Position numbers and translations under genes: made by a program. Below the pieces are notes generated by a model. That model made no database searches, had not been told where the DNA came from, and saw only the letters and a list, made by a program, of their open reading frames with translations. Shown here piece by piece: positions 54,302-62,985 of a DNA stretch of 64,000 bases. Origin of the DNA: Flavobacterium pectinovorum (GTDB taxonomy: Bacteria; Bacteroidota; Bacteroidia; Flavobacteriales; Flavobacteriaceae); NCBI RefSeq assembly GCF_022802975.1, contig NZ_JAFEVZ010000006.1:62001-126000 (forward strand), given 5' to 3'. The first letter of the stretch is position 1. Every line of letters starts with the position of its first letter.

Positions 54302-55909
54302 ATGAAAATATCATTTAAATATATATCTTATTTTCTCCTATTGATTTTAGGATTAAATATGACACTTACTTCGTGTACCGACGATTTGAATGTGACTCCT
54401 ACAGATGATGATGAATTCCTTTCTGAAACTTTCTTTAAAGATCCTCAATCATACAAACAGGTATTAGCAAAACTTTATGCGGGTTTGTATGTTGGAGGTA
54501 ATGATGGAGATGGAGCGCCAGATATTTTTGGTCTTGGCGGTGATTTTAGCAGTTATTTACGATTACTATTTGTAACTCAGGAATTCCCGACTGATGAGGC
54601 TATTGTAGCCTGGAATGACGATGGACTGCCTGCTTTAAATGGTCAGACATGGAGCCCTAGTAATCAATTTCTATACGGAATTTTCTCAAGAGCTTTTTAT
54701 CAGATTAGTGTTTCAAATGAATTCTTAAGACAAACTACAGATGAAAAATTAGCAGAAAGAGGAGTTGACGCAAATTTGAAAGCCGAGATTGCCGCTTTTA
54801 AAGCTGAAGCCCGTTTCTTAAGAGCATTTTCATATTATAATTTAATGGATTTATTTGGAAATGTGCCTATTACTACAGAAGCAGATCCTGTAGGTCTATT
54901 CTATCCTGTACAAAAATCAAGAGCTGAAGTTTTTGCCTTTATTGAGTCCGAATTGAAAGATATCGACAACACTCTGGTTGCTTCAAAAGCAAATGAATAT
55001 GGGAGAGTTGATAAAACTGCAGCGAAATTTTTATTGGCACAGATTTATTTAAATTCAAAAGTTTATACAGGAACTGAAAGAAACAATGATGCTGCTACAG
55101 TCTGTAACGATATTATAACAGGCTCTGGATATACTTTTGCCGATGTTCCTTATCGCTATTTATTTTCTGCTGATAATGACAGGAATGGCGCTCAAAGCGA
55201 AGTTATTTTTCCAATTATTGGAGATGGCGTTGCAATCAGAGCTACTGGTGGTGGTATGAGTTTTATTTTGCATGCTTCTATTGGAGGAAAAATGAATGCC
55301 GGCGATCAGGGAATGAACGGAGGCTGGTCAGGTATCAGAACAAGACCAGAGTTTGTTAAATTATTTCCGGATGAAACAGCAACTGCTGATAAAAGAGGAA
55401 CTTTCTTTACCGACGGGCAAACTTTAGATATTGCTAACTATGGAGTATTTAGTAACGGATATGCTGTTAGAAAATATACAAATGTAAATTCTGATGGTTC
55501 TGCCGCACAAAAAACAGATATTCCGGATACCGATTTTCCAATGTTCAGATTATCAGATGTGTATTTAATGTATGCCGAAGCAACTGTAAGAGGAGCAGCT
55601 TCAGGAAACTTAGCTACTGCGACTGGCTATATCAATAAAATTAGAACAAGAGCGGGAACAAGCACTATTTCATCTTCAGATCTAACCCTTAATTTTATTT
55701 TAGACGAAAGAGGAAGAGAATTATTTTGGGAATGCCACAGAAGAACAGATTTGATTCGTTTTGGCAAATTCACAGGAGGATCTAAAATATGGCAATGGAA
55801 AGGCGGCGTTAAAAATGGCAGTGGTACAGACTCATACAGAGATTTAATGCCTATTCCTTCACGAACTATTCAGGCAAACCCTACTTTAAAACAAAATACA
55901 GGATACTAA
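54302..55909 (+). CDS. susD: SusD/RagB-family starch-binding lipoprotein
   Basis: A 535-aa lipoprotein. The ATG at 54302 is chosen since it gives the signal MKISFKYISYFLLLILGLNMTLTSC with Cys25 as the lipidated residue. The longer frame from 54251 overlaps susC and has no signal. SusD-family parts are visible: the TPR-rich half (KAEARFLRAFSYYNLMDLFGNVPITTEADPVG) and the C-terminal SusD signature (DFPMFRLSDVYLMYAEATVRG... FILDERGRELFWECHRRTDLIRFGKF). It caps the SusC channel and binds maltooligosaccharides. It starts 37 nt after the susC stop. Confidence 0.95.
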   Translation: MKISFKYISYFLLLILGLNMTLTSCTDDLNVTPTDDDEFLSETFFKDPQSYKQVLAKLYAGLYVGGNDGDGAPDIFGLGGDFSSYLRLLFVTQEFPTDEAIVAWNDDGLPALNGQTWSPSNQFLYGIFSRAFYQISVSNEFLRQTTDEKLAERGVDANLKAEIAAFKAEARFLRAFSYYNLMDLFGNVPITTEADPVGLFYPVQKSRAEVFAFIESELKDIDNTLVASKANEYGRVDKTAAKFLLAQIYLNSKVYTGTERNNDAATVCNDIITGSGYTFADVPYRYLFSADNDRNGAQSEVIFPIIGDGVAIRATGGGMSFILHASIGGKMNAGDQGMNGGWSGIRTRPEFVKLFPDETATADKRGTFFTDGQTLDIANYGVFSNGYAVRKYTNVNSDGSAAQKTDIPDTDFPMFRLSDVYLMYAEATVRGAASGNLATATGYINKIRTRAGTSTISSSDLTLNFILDERGRELFWECHRRTDLIRFGKFTGGSKIWQWKGGVKNGSGTDSYRDLMPIPSRTIQANPTLKQNTGY

Positions 55910-55931
55910 CTAACCTTAAAAAAATAATAAA

Positions 55932-56696
55932 ATGAAAAATCTAAATAAAATTTTAATTGCATTTATCAGCATTTTAGCTGTTTCATGTTCAGGCGACGAT
56001 GTAGAAAGCAGACCAGTAGTCGAATCAGCAACTGCTCCGGTATTACTAAGCCCTAAATCAGATTTTAATATTGTCCTTGAACTGGCTAACGCAGCTGGTC
56101 TTGCTACTACCTTTGTCTGGGATGATGCACAATATGAAGGAAGTGCAACTGTTGTTAATTATAATATAGAAATAGCAAAAGCAGGAACTAACTTTGAATC
56201 ACCAACTGTTGCAAGTACAACTACAGATAAATTTAAAAATTTTACTGTTGGAGAATTAAATGCCGCTGCTTTAAATATTGGTTTGGCACCTTTTGTTGAA
56301 GGTCAGATTGATGTTCGCATCAAATCCACTGTTGGAGCTGTTGGATCAATTCCTCAAATATCTAATTCTTATACAATCAAAGTTACTCCTTATCCAGCAT
56401 GGGACAACTGGGGTATAATTGGTAGTGCAACAGCCGCAACAACAGGTGGTGACGGCTGGGCAACGGATGCGAATTTAGATTATAATACAGCTACTAAAAA
56501 ATATTCAATCACGATGAACTTAGCTGTTGGTGAAATCAAATTTAGATTAGATGATGGATGGACAACAAATTACGGAGATAATGGAAATGATGGAACTTTA
56601 GATGCAGGCGGATCGAATATTCCAATTGCAACAGCAGGAAACTACACTATTGTTGTTGATTTCATTGCAAAAAATTACACCATTACAAAAAATTAG
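55932..56696 (+). CDS. SusE-type surface starch-binding lipoprotein
   Basis: A 254-aa lipoprotein with the signal MKNLNKILIAFISILAVSC (Cys19). It has an N-terminal SusE/SusF Ig-like domain (about 30-150, LLSPKSDFNIVLELANAAGLATTFVWDDA... NYNIEIAKAGTNFESP) and a single C-terminal starch-binding-type module (about 155-254, PAWDNWGIIGSATAATTGGDGWATDANLDYNTATKKYSITMNLAVGEIKFRLDDGW). Bacteroides SusE and SusF have two or three such modules, so this is a reduced one-module form that stands alone here. A terminator follows at 56718. Confidence 0.88.
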   Translation: MKNLNKILIAFISILAVSCSGDDVESRPVVESATAPVLLSPKSDFNIVLELANAAGLATTFVWDDAQYEGSATVVNYNIEIAKAGTNFESPTVASTTTDKFKNFTVGELNAAALNIGLAPFVEGQIDVRIKSTVGAVGSIPQISNSYTIKVTPYPAWDNWGIIGSATAATTGGDGWATDANLDYNTATKKYSITMNLAVGEIKFRLDDGWTTNYGDNGNDGTLDAGGSNIPIATAGNYTIVVDFIAKNYTITKN

Positions 56697-56717
56697 TAAT
56701 TTTTGATTAAGGAAAAA

Positions 56718-56742
56718 GGCTATCTGCGGGTAGCCTTTTTTT
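56718..56742 (+). terminator. Terminator after susE-like gene
   Basis: GGCTATC (56718-56724), loop TGCG, GGTAGCC (56729-56735), one G-U pair, then T7. It may be partial, since the amylase gene begins 27 nt further. Confidence 0.8.
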
Positions 56743-56768
56743 AATTAAACTATCTAACCACAATCCTT

Positions 56769-59642
56769 ATGACAAAAACTATACTATTTCTTTTCTTTTT
56801 ACTTTCAGGCGTAGTTTTTGCACAACAGCAAACCGTAACCTCTTCAATAAGTCCTAATCCTTTTGAAGAAACAAACGCCATTACCATTACTATTAATGGA
56901 AAGAGTATTAATGAGACTACGTGGGGTATTGCCGCAACTCACGAATTATACATGTGGGCATGGGCTTTTGACATCAATGACACCACCGCAAAAGGAACAC
57001 CAAATAATGGTTCATGGACAGCTTCAAGCGCTGCCAGTATGTTTACTTATGACGCCGGGACAGATACGTACACCAAAACTATAACTCCGGCCACTTATTA
57101 CAATGCATCCGGAATTGGCAGAATTGGTTTTTTGGTAAAAACAAAAGACGGAACCGGAGATAAAAAATCGCAGGATATTTTGGTAGAAGTAGGTATTTTT
57201 CAGGTTACACTTACTGCGCCGTTAGAAAACAGTTCGACCATTGTAGCATCAGGGGCTAATTTTAACATTACTGCTACAAATACCAATGGTGTTGCGAGTT
57301 ATGTATTAAAATCTAATGGAAATACGATTAACACCAATGCAAGTACATCCAGCTACTCATTTAATCACACCAATATTACTACAAATCAGAGTTATGAATT
57401 ATTGGTAACACAGGGAGTAACAACAATTTCAAAAAAGTTTTCGGTTATTGTTAATCCTAATACAGTTTCAGAAACTATGCCTGCTGTTCTAGTTGATGGG
57501 ATCAATTATAACACAGGCGATGCTACAAAAGCGACTTTAGTTCTGGATGCACCTTTAAAAGATTTTGTTTACGTTGCCGGAAGTTTTAACAACTGGCAGC
57601 CTTCATCGGCGTATGCCATGAAAAAAGACCCGACTTCCGGGAAATTTTGGCTTGAATTATCAGGACTGGTTTCGGGAGTGAATAATACGTTTCAATATTG
57701 GGTAGGAGATACTACACCATTGGCCAATTCGCCTTCATTGGTTAAAGTGGCAGATCCCTATTCTACCTTGGTCCTATCTCCTTATGATGACGGTTCGATT
57801 CCTATCCTAAATTATCCAAACATGCCGGCTTATCCATCAGGACAGCAATTTGAAGTAACTGTTTTAAAAACCGGACAAACACCATACAACTGGCAAGTAA
57901 CCAATTTTACAAAGCCTGAAAAAGATAAATTGGTAGTGTATGAAGTTTTGGTTCGCGATTTTGATGCCAACAGAAATTATCAAAGCCTGATTGACAGAAT
58001 TGATTATTTTAAAAATTTAAAGATAAACGCTATCGAATTAATGCCTGTAATGGAGTTTGAAGGAAATGAAAGCTGGGGTTACAACACTTCCTTCCATATG
58101 GCTCTGGATAAATTCTACGGAACTTCGGATAAGTTGAAAGAATTAATCGATTTATGTCACCAAAACGGAATCGCAGTTATTCTGGATATAGCCCTAAATC
58201 ACGCTTTCGGAAGAAATCCGATGGTAAGAATGTGGATGAACGATCCTGACGGCGACGGTTTCGGATCACCAACTAACGAAAACCCTTATTTTAATACTAC
58301 TGCAAGACACAGTTATAATGTTGGTGAAGATTTTAATCATCAGTCCATCAGAACTCAAAATTATGTGAAGCGTGTTGTAAAACAATGGGTTGAAGAATAT
58401 AAAATTGATGGTTTACGTTGGGATTTAACCAAAGGGTTTACGCAAAATTGTACGGCTTCAGATGAAACCTGTACGAATGCTTATCAACAGGATAGGGTTG
58501 ATGTTTTAAAATCATACGCAGATTATTCATGGAGTCTGGATCCTACACATTATACTATTTTCGAACATTTAGGAACTGATTTGGAAGAGCAGCAATGGGC
58601 AAATTACAAAATTGCAGAATCTCCAAGCAAAGGAATCATGATGTGGGGTAATCTGAATAATGCTTATAATGAATTATCTATGGGATATACAAGTAATATC
58701 TCAAGAATGACAAGTTCAAGCCGCGGATTTTCTGCAAATCGATTAATAGGTTACGCAGAAAGTCATGACGAAGAACGCCTGATGTATAAAAATATTCAAT
58801 ACGGAAATTCAACAAATTCAACACACAATGTAAAAACAGTTAGTACTGCTTTATCAAGAATGTCAGCTATTGGTGCCGTTTCATTATTAGTTCCGGGACC
58901 AAAAATGATCTGGCACTTTGGAGATCTGGGTTGGGATTCTTCTATTTTTACATGTAATAACGGAACTGTAAATGATGCTTCGGCTACTATTTCAGGAGAC
59001 TGTAAATTAGATACGAAACCACAGCCTCAGTGGACCGGAAATTGGCTGGCAAATTCAGACAGAAGTAAAATTTACAATGACTGGGCAAAAATGATTACCT
59101 TAAAAACAAAAGAGCCTGTGTTCTCAGGGACTGCAACAATGGCAAATACGAGTTCTTTGTATCCAAACATTAAAATTACCAATACAGCTTTAAATTCTAC
59201 TCAACTCAAAGATGTATTGATTATAGCCAATTTTAATGTAACGCCTCAAAATATTGCTACCGGTTTTTCATATCCGGGGACGTGGTATAATTTGATGGAT
59301 AATTCTACAATAAATGTTACAGATGTAAATGCTATAATAAGTATTCCGGCAGGTGAATTCAGAATTTACGGAAATAAACAGGCTAGTTTAGCCATTGAAG
59401 ATTTTGAAAAAGGGAATTCAGTGAGTTTGTATCCAAATCCTGTCTCAAATTATTTTACATTAAATATTATTTCTAAAAAAATTGAAATTTATACCATTAC
59501 AGGTCAGCTGACAAAGAGCTTTACAAATAATGAAAATTTAGATTTTCAATATAATGTAAACGATTTAAAACCGGGCTTATATATTGTAAAAGCACTTGAT
59601 AATAATAATGAAGTACAAATAATAAAGTTTATTAAAAAGTAA
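56769..59642 (+). CDS. Secreted GH13 alpha-amylase with T9SS sorting domain
   Basis: A 957-aa multi-domain enzyme. The signal is MTKTILFLFFLLSGVVFAQQ. An Ig-like/starch-binding N-terminal region follows (about 20-240). A CBM48-like module is near 260-345 (KDFVYVAGSFNNWQPSSAYAMKKDPTSGKFWLELSG). The GH13 catalytic barrel carries VILDIALNHAFGR (I), DGLRWDLTKGF (II, nucleophile Asp), TIFEHLG (III, Glu) and YAESHDEER (IV). A C-terminal T9SS type A domain (last 75 residues, VSLYPNPVSNYFTLNIISKKIEIYTITGQL...LKPGLYIVKALDNN) ends it. It probably degrades starch outside the cell or on its surface and feeds SusCD. Confidence 0.95.
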   Translation: MTKTILFLFFLLSGVVFAQQQTVTSSISPNPFEETNAITITINGKSINETTWGIAATHELYMWAWAFDINDTTAKGTPNNGSWTASSAASMFTYDAGTDTYTKTITPATYYNASGIGRIGFLVKTKDGTGDKKSQDILVEVGIFQVTLTAPLENSSTIVASGANFNITATNTNGVASYVLKSNGNTINTNASTSSYSFNHTNITTNQSYELLVTQGVTTISKKFSVIVNPNTVSETMPAVLVDGINYNTGDATKATLVLDAPLKDFVYVAGSFNNWQPSSAYAMKKDPTSGKFWLELSGLVSGVNNTFQYWVGDTTPLANSPSLVKVADPYSTLVLSPYDDGSIPILNYPNMPAYPSGQQFEVTVLKTGQTPYNWQVTNFTKPEKDKLVVYEVLVRDFDANRNYQSLIDRIDYFKNLKINAIELMPVMEFEGNESWGYNTSFHMALDKFYGTSDKLKELIDLCHQNGIAVILDIALNHAFGRNPMVRMWMNDPDGDGFGSPTNENPYFNTTARHSYNVGEDFNHQSIRTQNYVKRVVKQWVEEYKIDGLRWDLTKGFTQNCTASDETCTNAYQQDRVDVLKSYADYSWSLDPTHYTIFEHLGTDLEEQQWANYKIAESPSKGIMMWGNLNNAYNELSMGYTSNISRMTSSSRGFSANRLIGYAESHDEERLMYKNIQYGNSTNSTHNVKTVSTALSRMSAIGAVSLLVPGPKMIWHFGDLGWDSSIFTCNNGTVNDASATISGDCKLDTKPQPQWTGNWLANSDRSKIYNDWAKMITLKTKEPVFSGTATMANTSSLYPNIKITNTALNSTQLKDVLIIANFNVTPQNIATGFSYPGTWYNLMDNSTINVTDVNAIISIPAGEFRIYGNKQASLAIEDFEKGNSVSLYPNPVSNYFTLNIISKKIEIYTITGQLTKSFTNNENLDFQYNVNDLKPGLYIVKALDNNNEVQIIKFIKK

Positions 59643-59670
59643 TATTGGTAGATTAGTTAGTTAGTAAGAC

Positions 59671-59700
59671 AAAAGGCTGTTCGTAATGAGCAGCCTTTTG
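59671..59700 (+). terminator. Terminator after the secreted amylase
   Basis: GGCTGTTCG (59675-59683), loop TAA, TGAGCAGCC (59687-59695), with two G-U pairs and T4. Its core resembles the terminator after pckA. Confidence 0.82.
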
Positions 59701-59717
59701 TTGTATTGGTTAGATAG

Positions 59718-59939
59718 TTATTCTTTATCATATTCTCCCGTCAACGAAAAGTAACCGAAAACTCCCAGTCCCAAAACAATTAACGGAGTCAAAATAAACA
59801 GGATAATAATCCCAAAGACTAAATCTTCTTGCTGGTCGGATAAAAATTTTGGCAGACCAAATTCAAAAACACAAAAATAGGCAGCAGCAATTGCTAATAC
59901 GATCCACAGAATTCCCAAGGCTCTTTTTATAAAATTCAT
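59718..59939 (-). CDS. Small membrane protein paired with the MHS transporter
   Basis: A 73-aa protein with two hydrophobic segments (about 8-26, LGILWIVLAIAAAYFCVFEF, and 41-65, LVFGIIILFILTPLIVLGLGVFGYF) and an acidic tail (TGEYDKE). It starts 11 nt downstream of the transporter stop on the same strand, so it is cotranscribed. I believe this is the small DUF6814-type protein commonly seen next to such transporters, though I cannot confirm the family number. A helper role for the transporter is inference from position. Confidence 0.7.
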   Translation of the reverse strand: MNFIKRALGILWIVLAIAAAYFCVFEFGLPKFLSDQQEDLVFGIIILFILTPLIVLGLGVFGYFSLTGEYDKE

Positions 59940-59950
59940 TTTTCAGCAGA

Positions 59951-61447
59951 TTAAAGGTGAGAGTTTTTATTTTTATTATCGATATAAATCATTCCAATTA
60001 CAAAGCAAATCGAGGCAATAACTATCGGATACCAAAGTCCGTCAAGATAAAAATCGTTTTTGCCAGAATTCTTGGCGTGTGTTACAAAATAGGTTGAAAT
60101 TGCGGGAAGCAAACCACCGAAAATTCCGTTTCCAACATGATACGGCAACGACATTGAAGTGTAACGAATTTTAACCGGAAACATTTCCACCAAAAAGGCA
60201 GCAATTGGACCATAAACCATCGTAACGAATAATACCTGAATAAATACTAAGAAAATCAGACTCCATTCATCACTCGAGTTAATAGTCACAGAGGTAGTAA
60301 CCTGAGCGTCTTTTTTAGCAGCGAAATGCGTCTTTTTTTCAATTGAAACTGTCCCATCAGTAAATTCTTTATGAGTCGTGTAAACAGAATCTTTAGCAGT
60401 AGTTAATTCAACCGTAGTTCTTGTATTTTCTGTAATTTCAGTTTTTAGAGCAGTATCTGTTGTGGTGTACATTGCCTTATAAATAGGCCTGTAGAGCAAA
60501 ATAGCAAGCAGCATTCCACCCATCATAATATATTTTCTTCCTATCTTATCACTTAGCCATCCAAATACAATAAAAAATGGAGTTCCTAATAAAAGTGCAA
60601 TCCCTAATAAAGTATCAACCTGTGAAGAATCTATGTTCATTACCGTTTTCATGAAACTCATGGCGTAAAATTGTCCGGTATACCAAACAACACCCTGCCC
60701 CATTGTGGCACCAAATAAAGCAAGTAATACAAACTTTAAATTATACCGGTTTCCAAAACTTTCTTTTAACGGACTCGCACTTGTAGTTCCTTCTTTTTTT
60801 GCTTTTGCAAATTCAGGAGATTCGTCCATATTTTTTCGAATTAAATACGAAACGCCTACCATTACTATCGAAACCCAAAACGGAACACGCCATCCCCAGG
60901 TATCAAAATCTTCAGCTGAAAGAACTGTTTTTGTCGCCAGAATTACCATCAATGAAATAAATAGTCCAACCGTTGCAGTAGTCTGAATCCAGGAAGTCCA
61001 ATAGCCTCGCTGTCCTTTCGGAGCATGTTCTGCAACGTATGTAGCTGCTCCTCCATATTCTCCACCTAATGCAAGTCCTTGTAATAAGCGTAAAATCAAA
61101 ACCAATAAAGGCGCTAAAAAGCCAATTGTTTCATAACTCGGAATACAGCCTATTAAAAAAGTAGAACCACCCATTAATAACAAAGTAGCCATAAAAGTAT
61201 ATTTACGACCGATAATATCACCAAGTCTTCCAAAAAATAAAGCTCCAAAAGGACGAACTACAAATCCTGCGGCAAAAGTTGCCAATGTTGATAAAAATGC
61301 TGCGGTAGGATTGTCACTGGGGAAAAATTTTGTTGAAATCACAACGGCTAAACTTCCAAAAATATAGAAATCATACCATTCAATCATAGTTCCCATAGAA
61401 GAGGCCGAAATTACTTTCCAGATACCTTTTGTAGATGTTTTACTCAT
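59951..61447 (-). CDS. MHS-family (ProP-like) major facilitator transporter
   Basis: A 498-aa protein started at the ATG at 61447 (MSKTSTKGIWKVISASSMGTMIEWYDFYIFGSLAVVIS). It has the MHS-family marks GTMIEWYDFYIFG and GRLGDIIGRKYTF and about 12 helices. A polar Thr-rich insertion of about 70 residues (about 326-393, TTDTALKTEITENTRTTVE...) lies between two late helices. This branch carries compatible solutes, organic acids or dicarboxylates by proton symport. The substrate is not determined. The small membrane protein gene follows 11 nt downstream. Confidence 0.9.
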   Translation of the reverse strand: MSKTSTKGIWKVISASSMGTMIEWYDFYIFGSLAVVISTKFFPSDNPTAAFLSTLATFAAGFVVRPFGALFFGRLGDIIGRKYTFMATLLLMGGSTFLIGCIPSYETIGFLAPLLVLILRLLQGLALGGEYGGAATYVAEHAPKGQRGYWTSWIQTTATVGLFISLMVILATKTVLSAEDFDTWGWRVPFWVSIVMVGVSYLIRKNMDESPEFAKAKKEGTTSASPLKESFGNRYNLKFVLLALFGATMGQGVVWYTGQFYAMSFMKTVMNIDSSQVDTLLGIALLLGTPFFIVFGWLSDKIGRKYIMMGGMLLAILLYRPIYKAMYTTTDTALKTEITENTRTTVELTTAKDSVYTTHKEFTDGTVSIEKKTHFAAKKDAQVTTSVTINSSDEWSLIFLVFIQVLFVTMVYGPIAAFLVEMFPVKIRYTSMSLPYHVGNGIFGGLLPAISTYFVTHAKNSGKNDFYLDGLWYPIVIASICFVIGMIYIDNKNKNSHL

Positions 61448-61615
61448 AAACTGCAAATAATGTAATTGATAATAAACAAATAATTAAAATATTTTTTTAC
61501 GAATATAAAAGATATTTATTTATTCGACTGATACTTTTTTAACAAAAGCACATTAATTGTTTATTTTACACTTTTAGAGAATGTGAAGTCTCAAACAAAG
61601 GATATAAAAAAAGGA

Positions 61616-61714
61616 TTAACCGCAAAGTTCGCAAGGCTAAAAACAAAAGGTTCGCAAAGTTATAATAAAACTCTGCGAACCTTTTGCCTAAATCTTAGCG
61701 TTCCTTGAGGTTAA
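61616..61714. repeat. CGCAAAG/CTTTGCG word-repeat palindrome (family D type)
   Basis: TTAACCGCAAAGTTCGCAAGG and AAAAGGTTCGCAAAGTT on one side face AACTCTGCGAACCTTTT and TTAGCGTTCCTTGAGGTTAA on the other, forming a 99-nt nested hairpin. Confidence 0.65.
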
Positions 61715-61745
61715 AAAAAAATTGAATGCCGAATTGCTTTAAATC

Positions 61746-61822
61746 AAAAAAGCCATCCACAAAAGTGGAAAGCTTTTCATTGGTTTAACTACTAAACCAG
61801 CTACGAGTTACAAAGTCGTAGC
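61746..61822 (-). repeat. Three tandem hairpins, possible structured RNA or REP cluster
   Basis: On the plus strand there are three adjacent hairpins. AAAAGC..TCCAC with GTGGA..GCTTTT (61748-61777) is followed by TGGTTTA/TAAACCA (61781-61799) and GCTACGA/TCGTAGC (61800-61822). On the minus strand the first one is followed by a T-run and looks like a terminator. No protein is encoded. Confidence 0.6.
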
Positions 61823-61856
61823 AAACAACACAACTAATCTTAGATACCGTATTTGG

Positions 61857-61886
61857 GCAAAAAAGCCTTTCCGTTAAGAAAGGCTT
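61857..61886 (-). terminator. Terminator after tRNA-Asp copy 2
   Basis: AAGCCTTTC (61863-61871) pairs with GAAAGGCTT (61878-61886). The minus-strand T-run is at 61857-61862. It is the same stem as after copy 1. Confidence 0.85.
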
Positions 61887-61898
61887 CTCCCAATATTG

Positions 61899-61972
61899 CG
61901 GTCTGGACGGGACTCGAACCCGCGACCCCATGCGTGACAGGCATGTATTCTAACCAACTGAACTACCAAACC
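61899..61972 (-). tRNA. tRNA-Asp (GTC), copy 2
   Basis: A 74-nt tRNA with the same sequence as copy 1 at 9901-9974, transcribed in the opposite direction. Confidence 0.97.
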
Positions 61973-61990
61973 TCTGCGTTATTGCGGTTG

Positions 61991-62020
61991 CAAAGATAGT
62001 ACAGAATTTCATTTCTGCAA
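61991..62020 (-). promoter_or_regulatory. Promoter for tRNA-Asp copy 2
   Basis: On the minus strand TTG (62020-62018) is followed after 19 nt by TATCTTTG (61998-61991), an exact consensus match. Confidence 0.8.
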
Positions 62021-62058
62021 GCGTTTTTATAAAAAAATTTTAATATAATTTAAAATTA

Positions 62059-62985
62059 CTATCCAAAGTTTTGTTTTTCAACTAAATATGTAGTCAATAT
62101 TTTTCCGAAATTATCGCCAACATTGACCGGAACGTACTTAATCTTGTTCTTTGCACACGTTAAAGCCAGATTTTTAAAGTAGGCTTCTGCCCTTTTTTCA
62201 TATTCCAGCTTTACATTATCGGCAAAAATCGATACTTCTTCGCCTGATTCTAAATCGATAAACTTTCTTGGCGTGTTATCGAAGTCAAATTTCAGCTCGG
62301 TTTCGTGATCGACTACGTGAAATAAAACGACTTTATGTTTATTGTGTTTTAAATGCTGCAGCGCATTAAACAGCTTTTCATCATCTTCTGACTGAAACAT
62401 ATCGGTAAACAGAATAATCATCGAACGGCGGTGCATTTTCTCTGCGATCTGATGCAGATATGTAATCGTGTCCGTGCTTTTTTTGACTTTTGGCTGTTCT
62501 AATAATTGTTCCAGTTTATTCAAAAGCATTCTGTGGTGGCGATCACTTCCTTTTTCGGGAGCGTAATATTCATAACTGTTTGAAAAAACACTTAAACCTA
62601 CGGCATCACGTTGTTTCTTTAAAATATTCATCAAAACCGCCGATGCCAAAACCGCAAAACCAATCTTTTTTTCATAAAATGGCTGATTCGATTTCAGTTC
62701 AGGATAATGCATCGACGAGGAATTATCGACAATAAGATGACAACGTAAATTGGTTTCTTCCTCAAAACGTTTCGTATACAGACGATCTGTTTTGGCAAAT
62801 AATTTCCAATCGATATGTTTCGTGCTTTCTCCTGCGTTATAGACTTTATGCTCGGCAAATTCAGCCGAAAACCCATGAAAAGGACTTTTGTGCATTCCGG
62901 ATATAAAACCTTCCACAACCTGATTCGCCAGCATTTCTAGATGCTGAAAACTGGAGACTTTCTCTATTTCCGATTCGATTTTCAT
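62059..62985 (-). CDS. DUF58-domain protein (MoxR-associated)
   Basis: A 308-aa protein with the DUF58 signature GESTKHIDWKLFAKTDRLYTKRFEEETNLRCHLIVDNSSSMHYP. The von Willebrand A-like region includes DNSSSM (the MIDAS-type motif) and MHRRSMIILFTDMFQSE. The family is usually encoded with a MoxR AAA+ ATPase and other vWA proteins and is linked to envelope or metalloprotein assembly. No MoxR is visible in this window; it could lie beyond. Its start overlaps the stop of the upstream peptidase gene by 4 nt (ATGA), so it is cotranscribed with it. Confidence 0.9.
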   Translation of the reverse strand: MKIESEIEKVSSFQHLEMLANQVVEGFISGMHKSPFHGFSAEFAEHKVYNAGESTKHIDWKLFAKTDRLYTKRFEEETNLRCHLIVDNSSSMHYPELKSNQPFYEKKIGFAVLASAVLMNILKKQRDAVGLSVFSNSYEYYAPEKGSDRHHRMLLNKLEQLLEQPKVKKSTDTITYLHQIAEKMHRRSMIILFTDMFQSEDDEKLFNALQHLKHNKHKVVLFHVVDHETELKFDFDNTPRKFIDLESGEEVSIFADNVKLEYEKRAEAYFKNLALTCAKNKIKYVPVNVGDNFGKILTTYLVEKQNFG

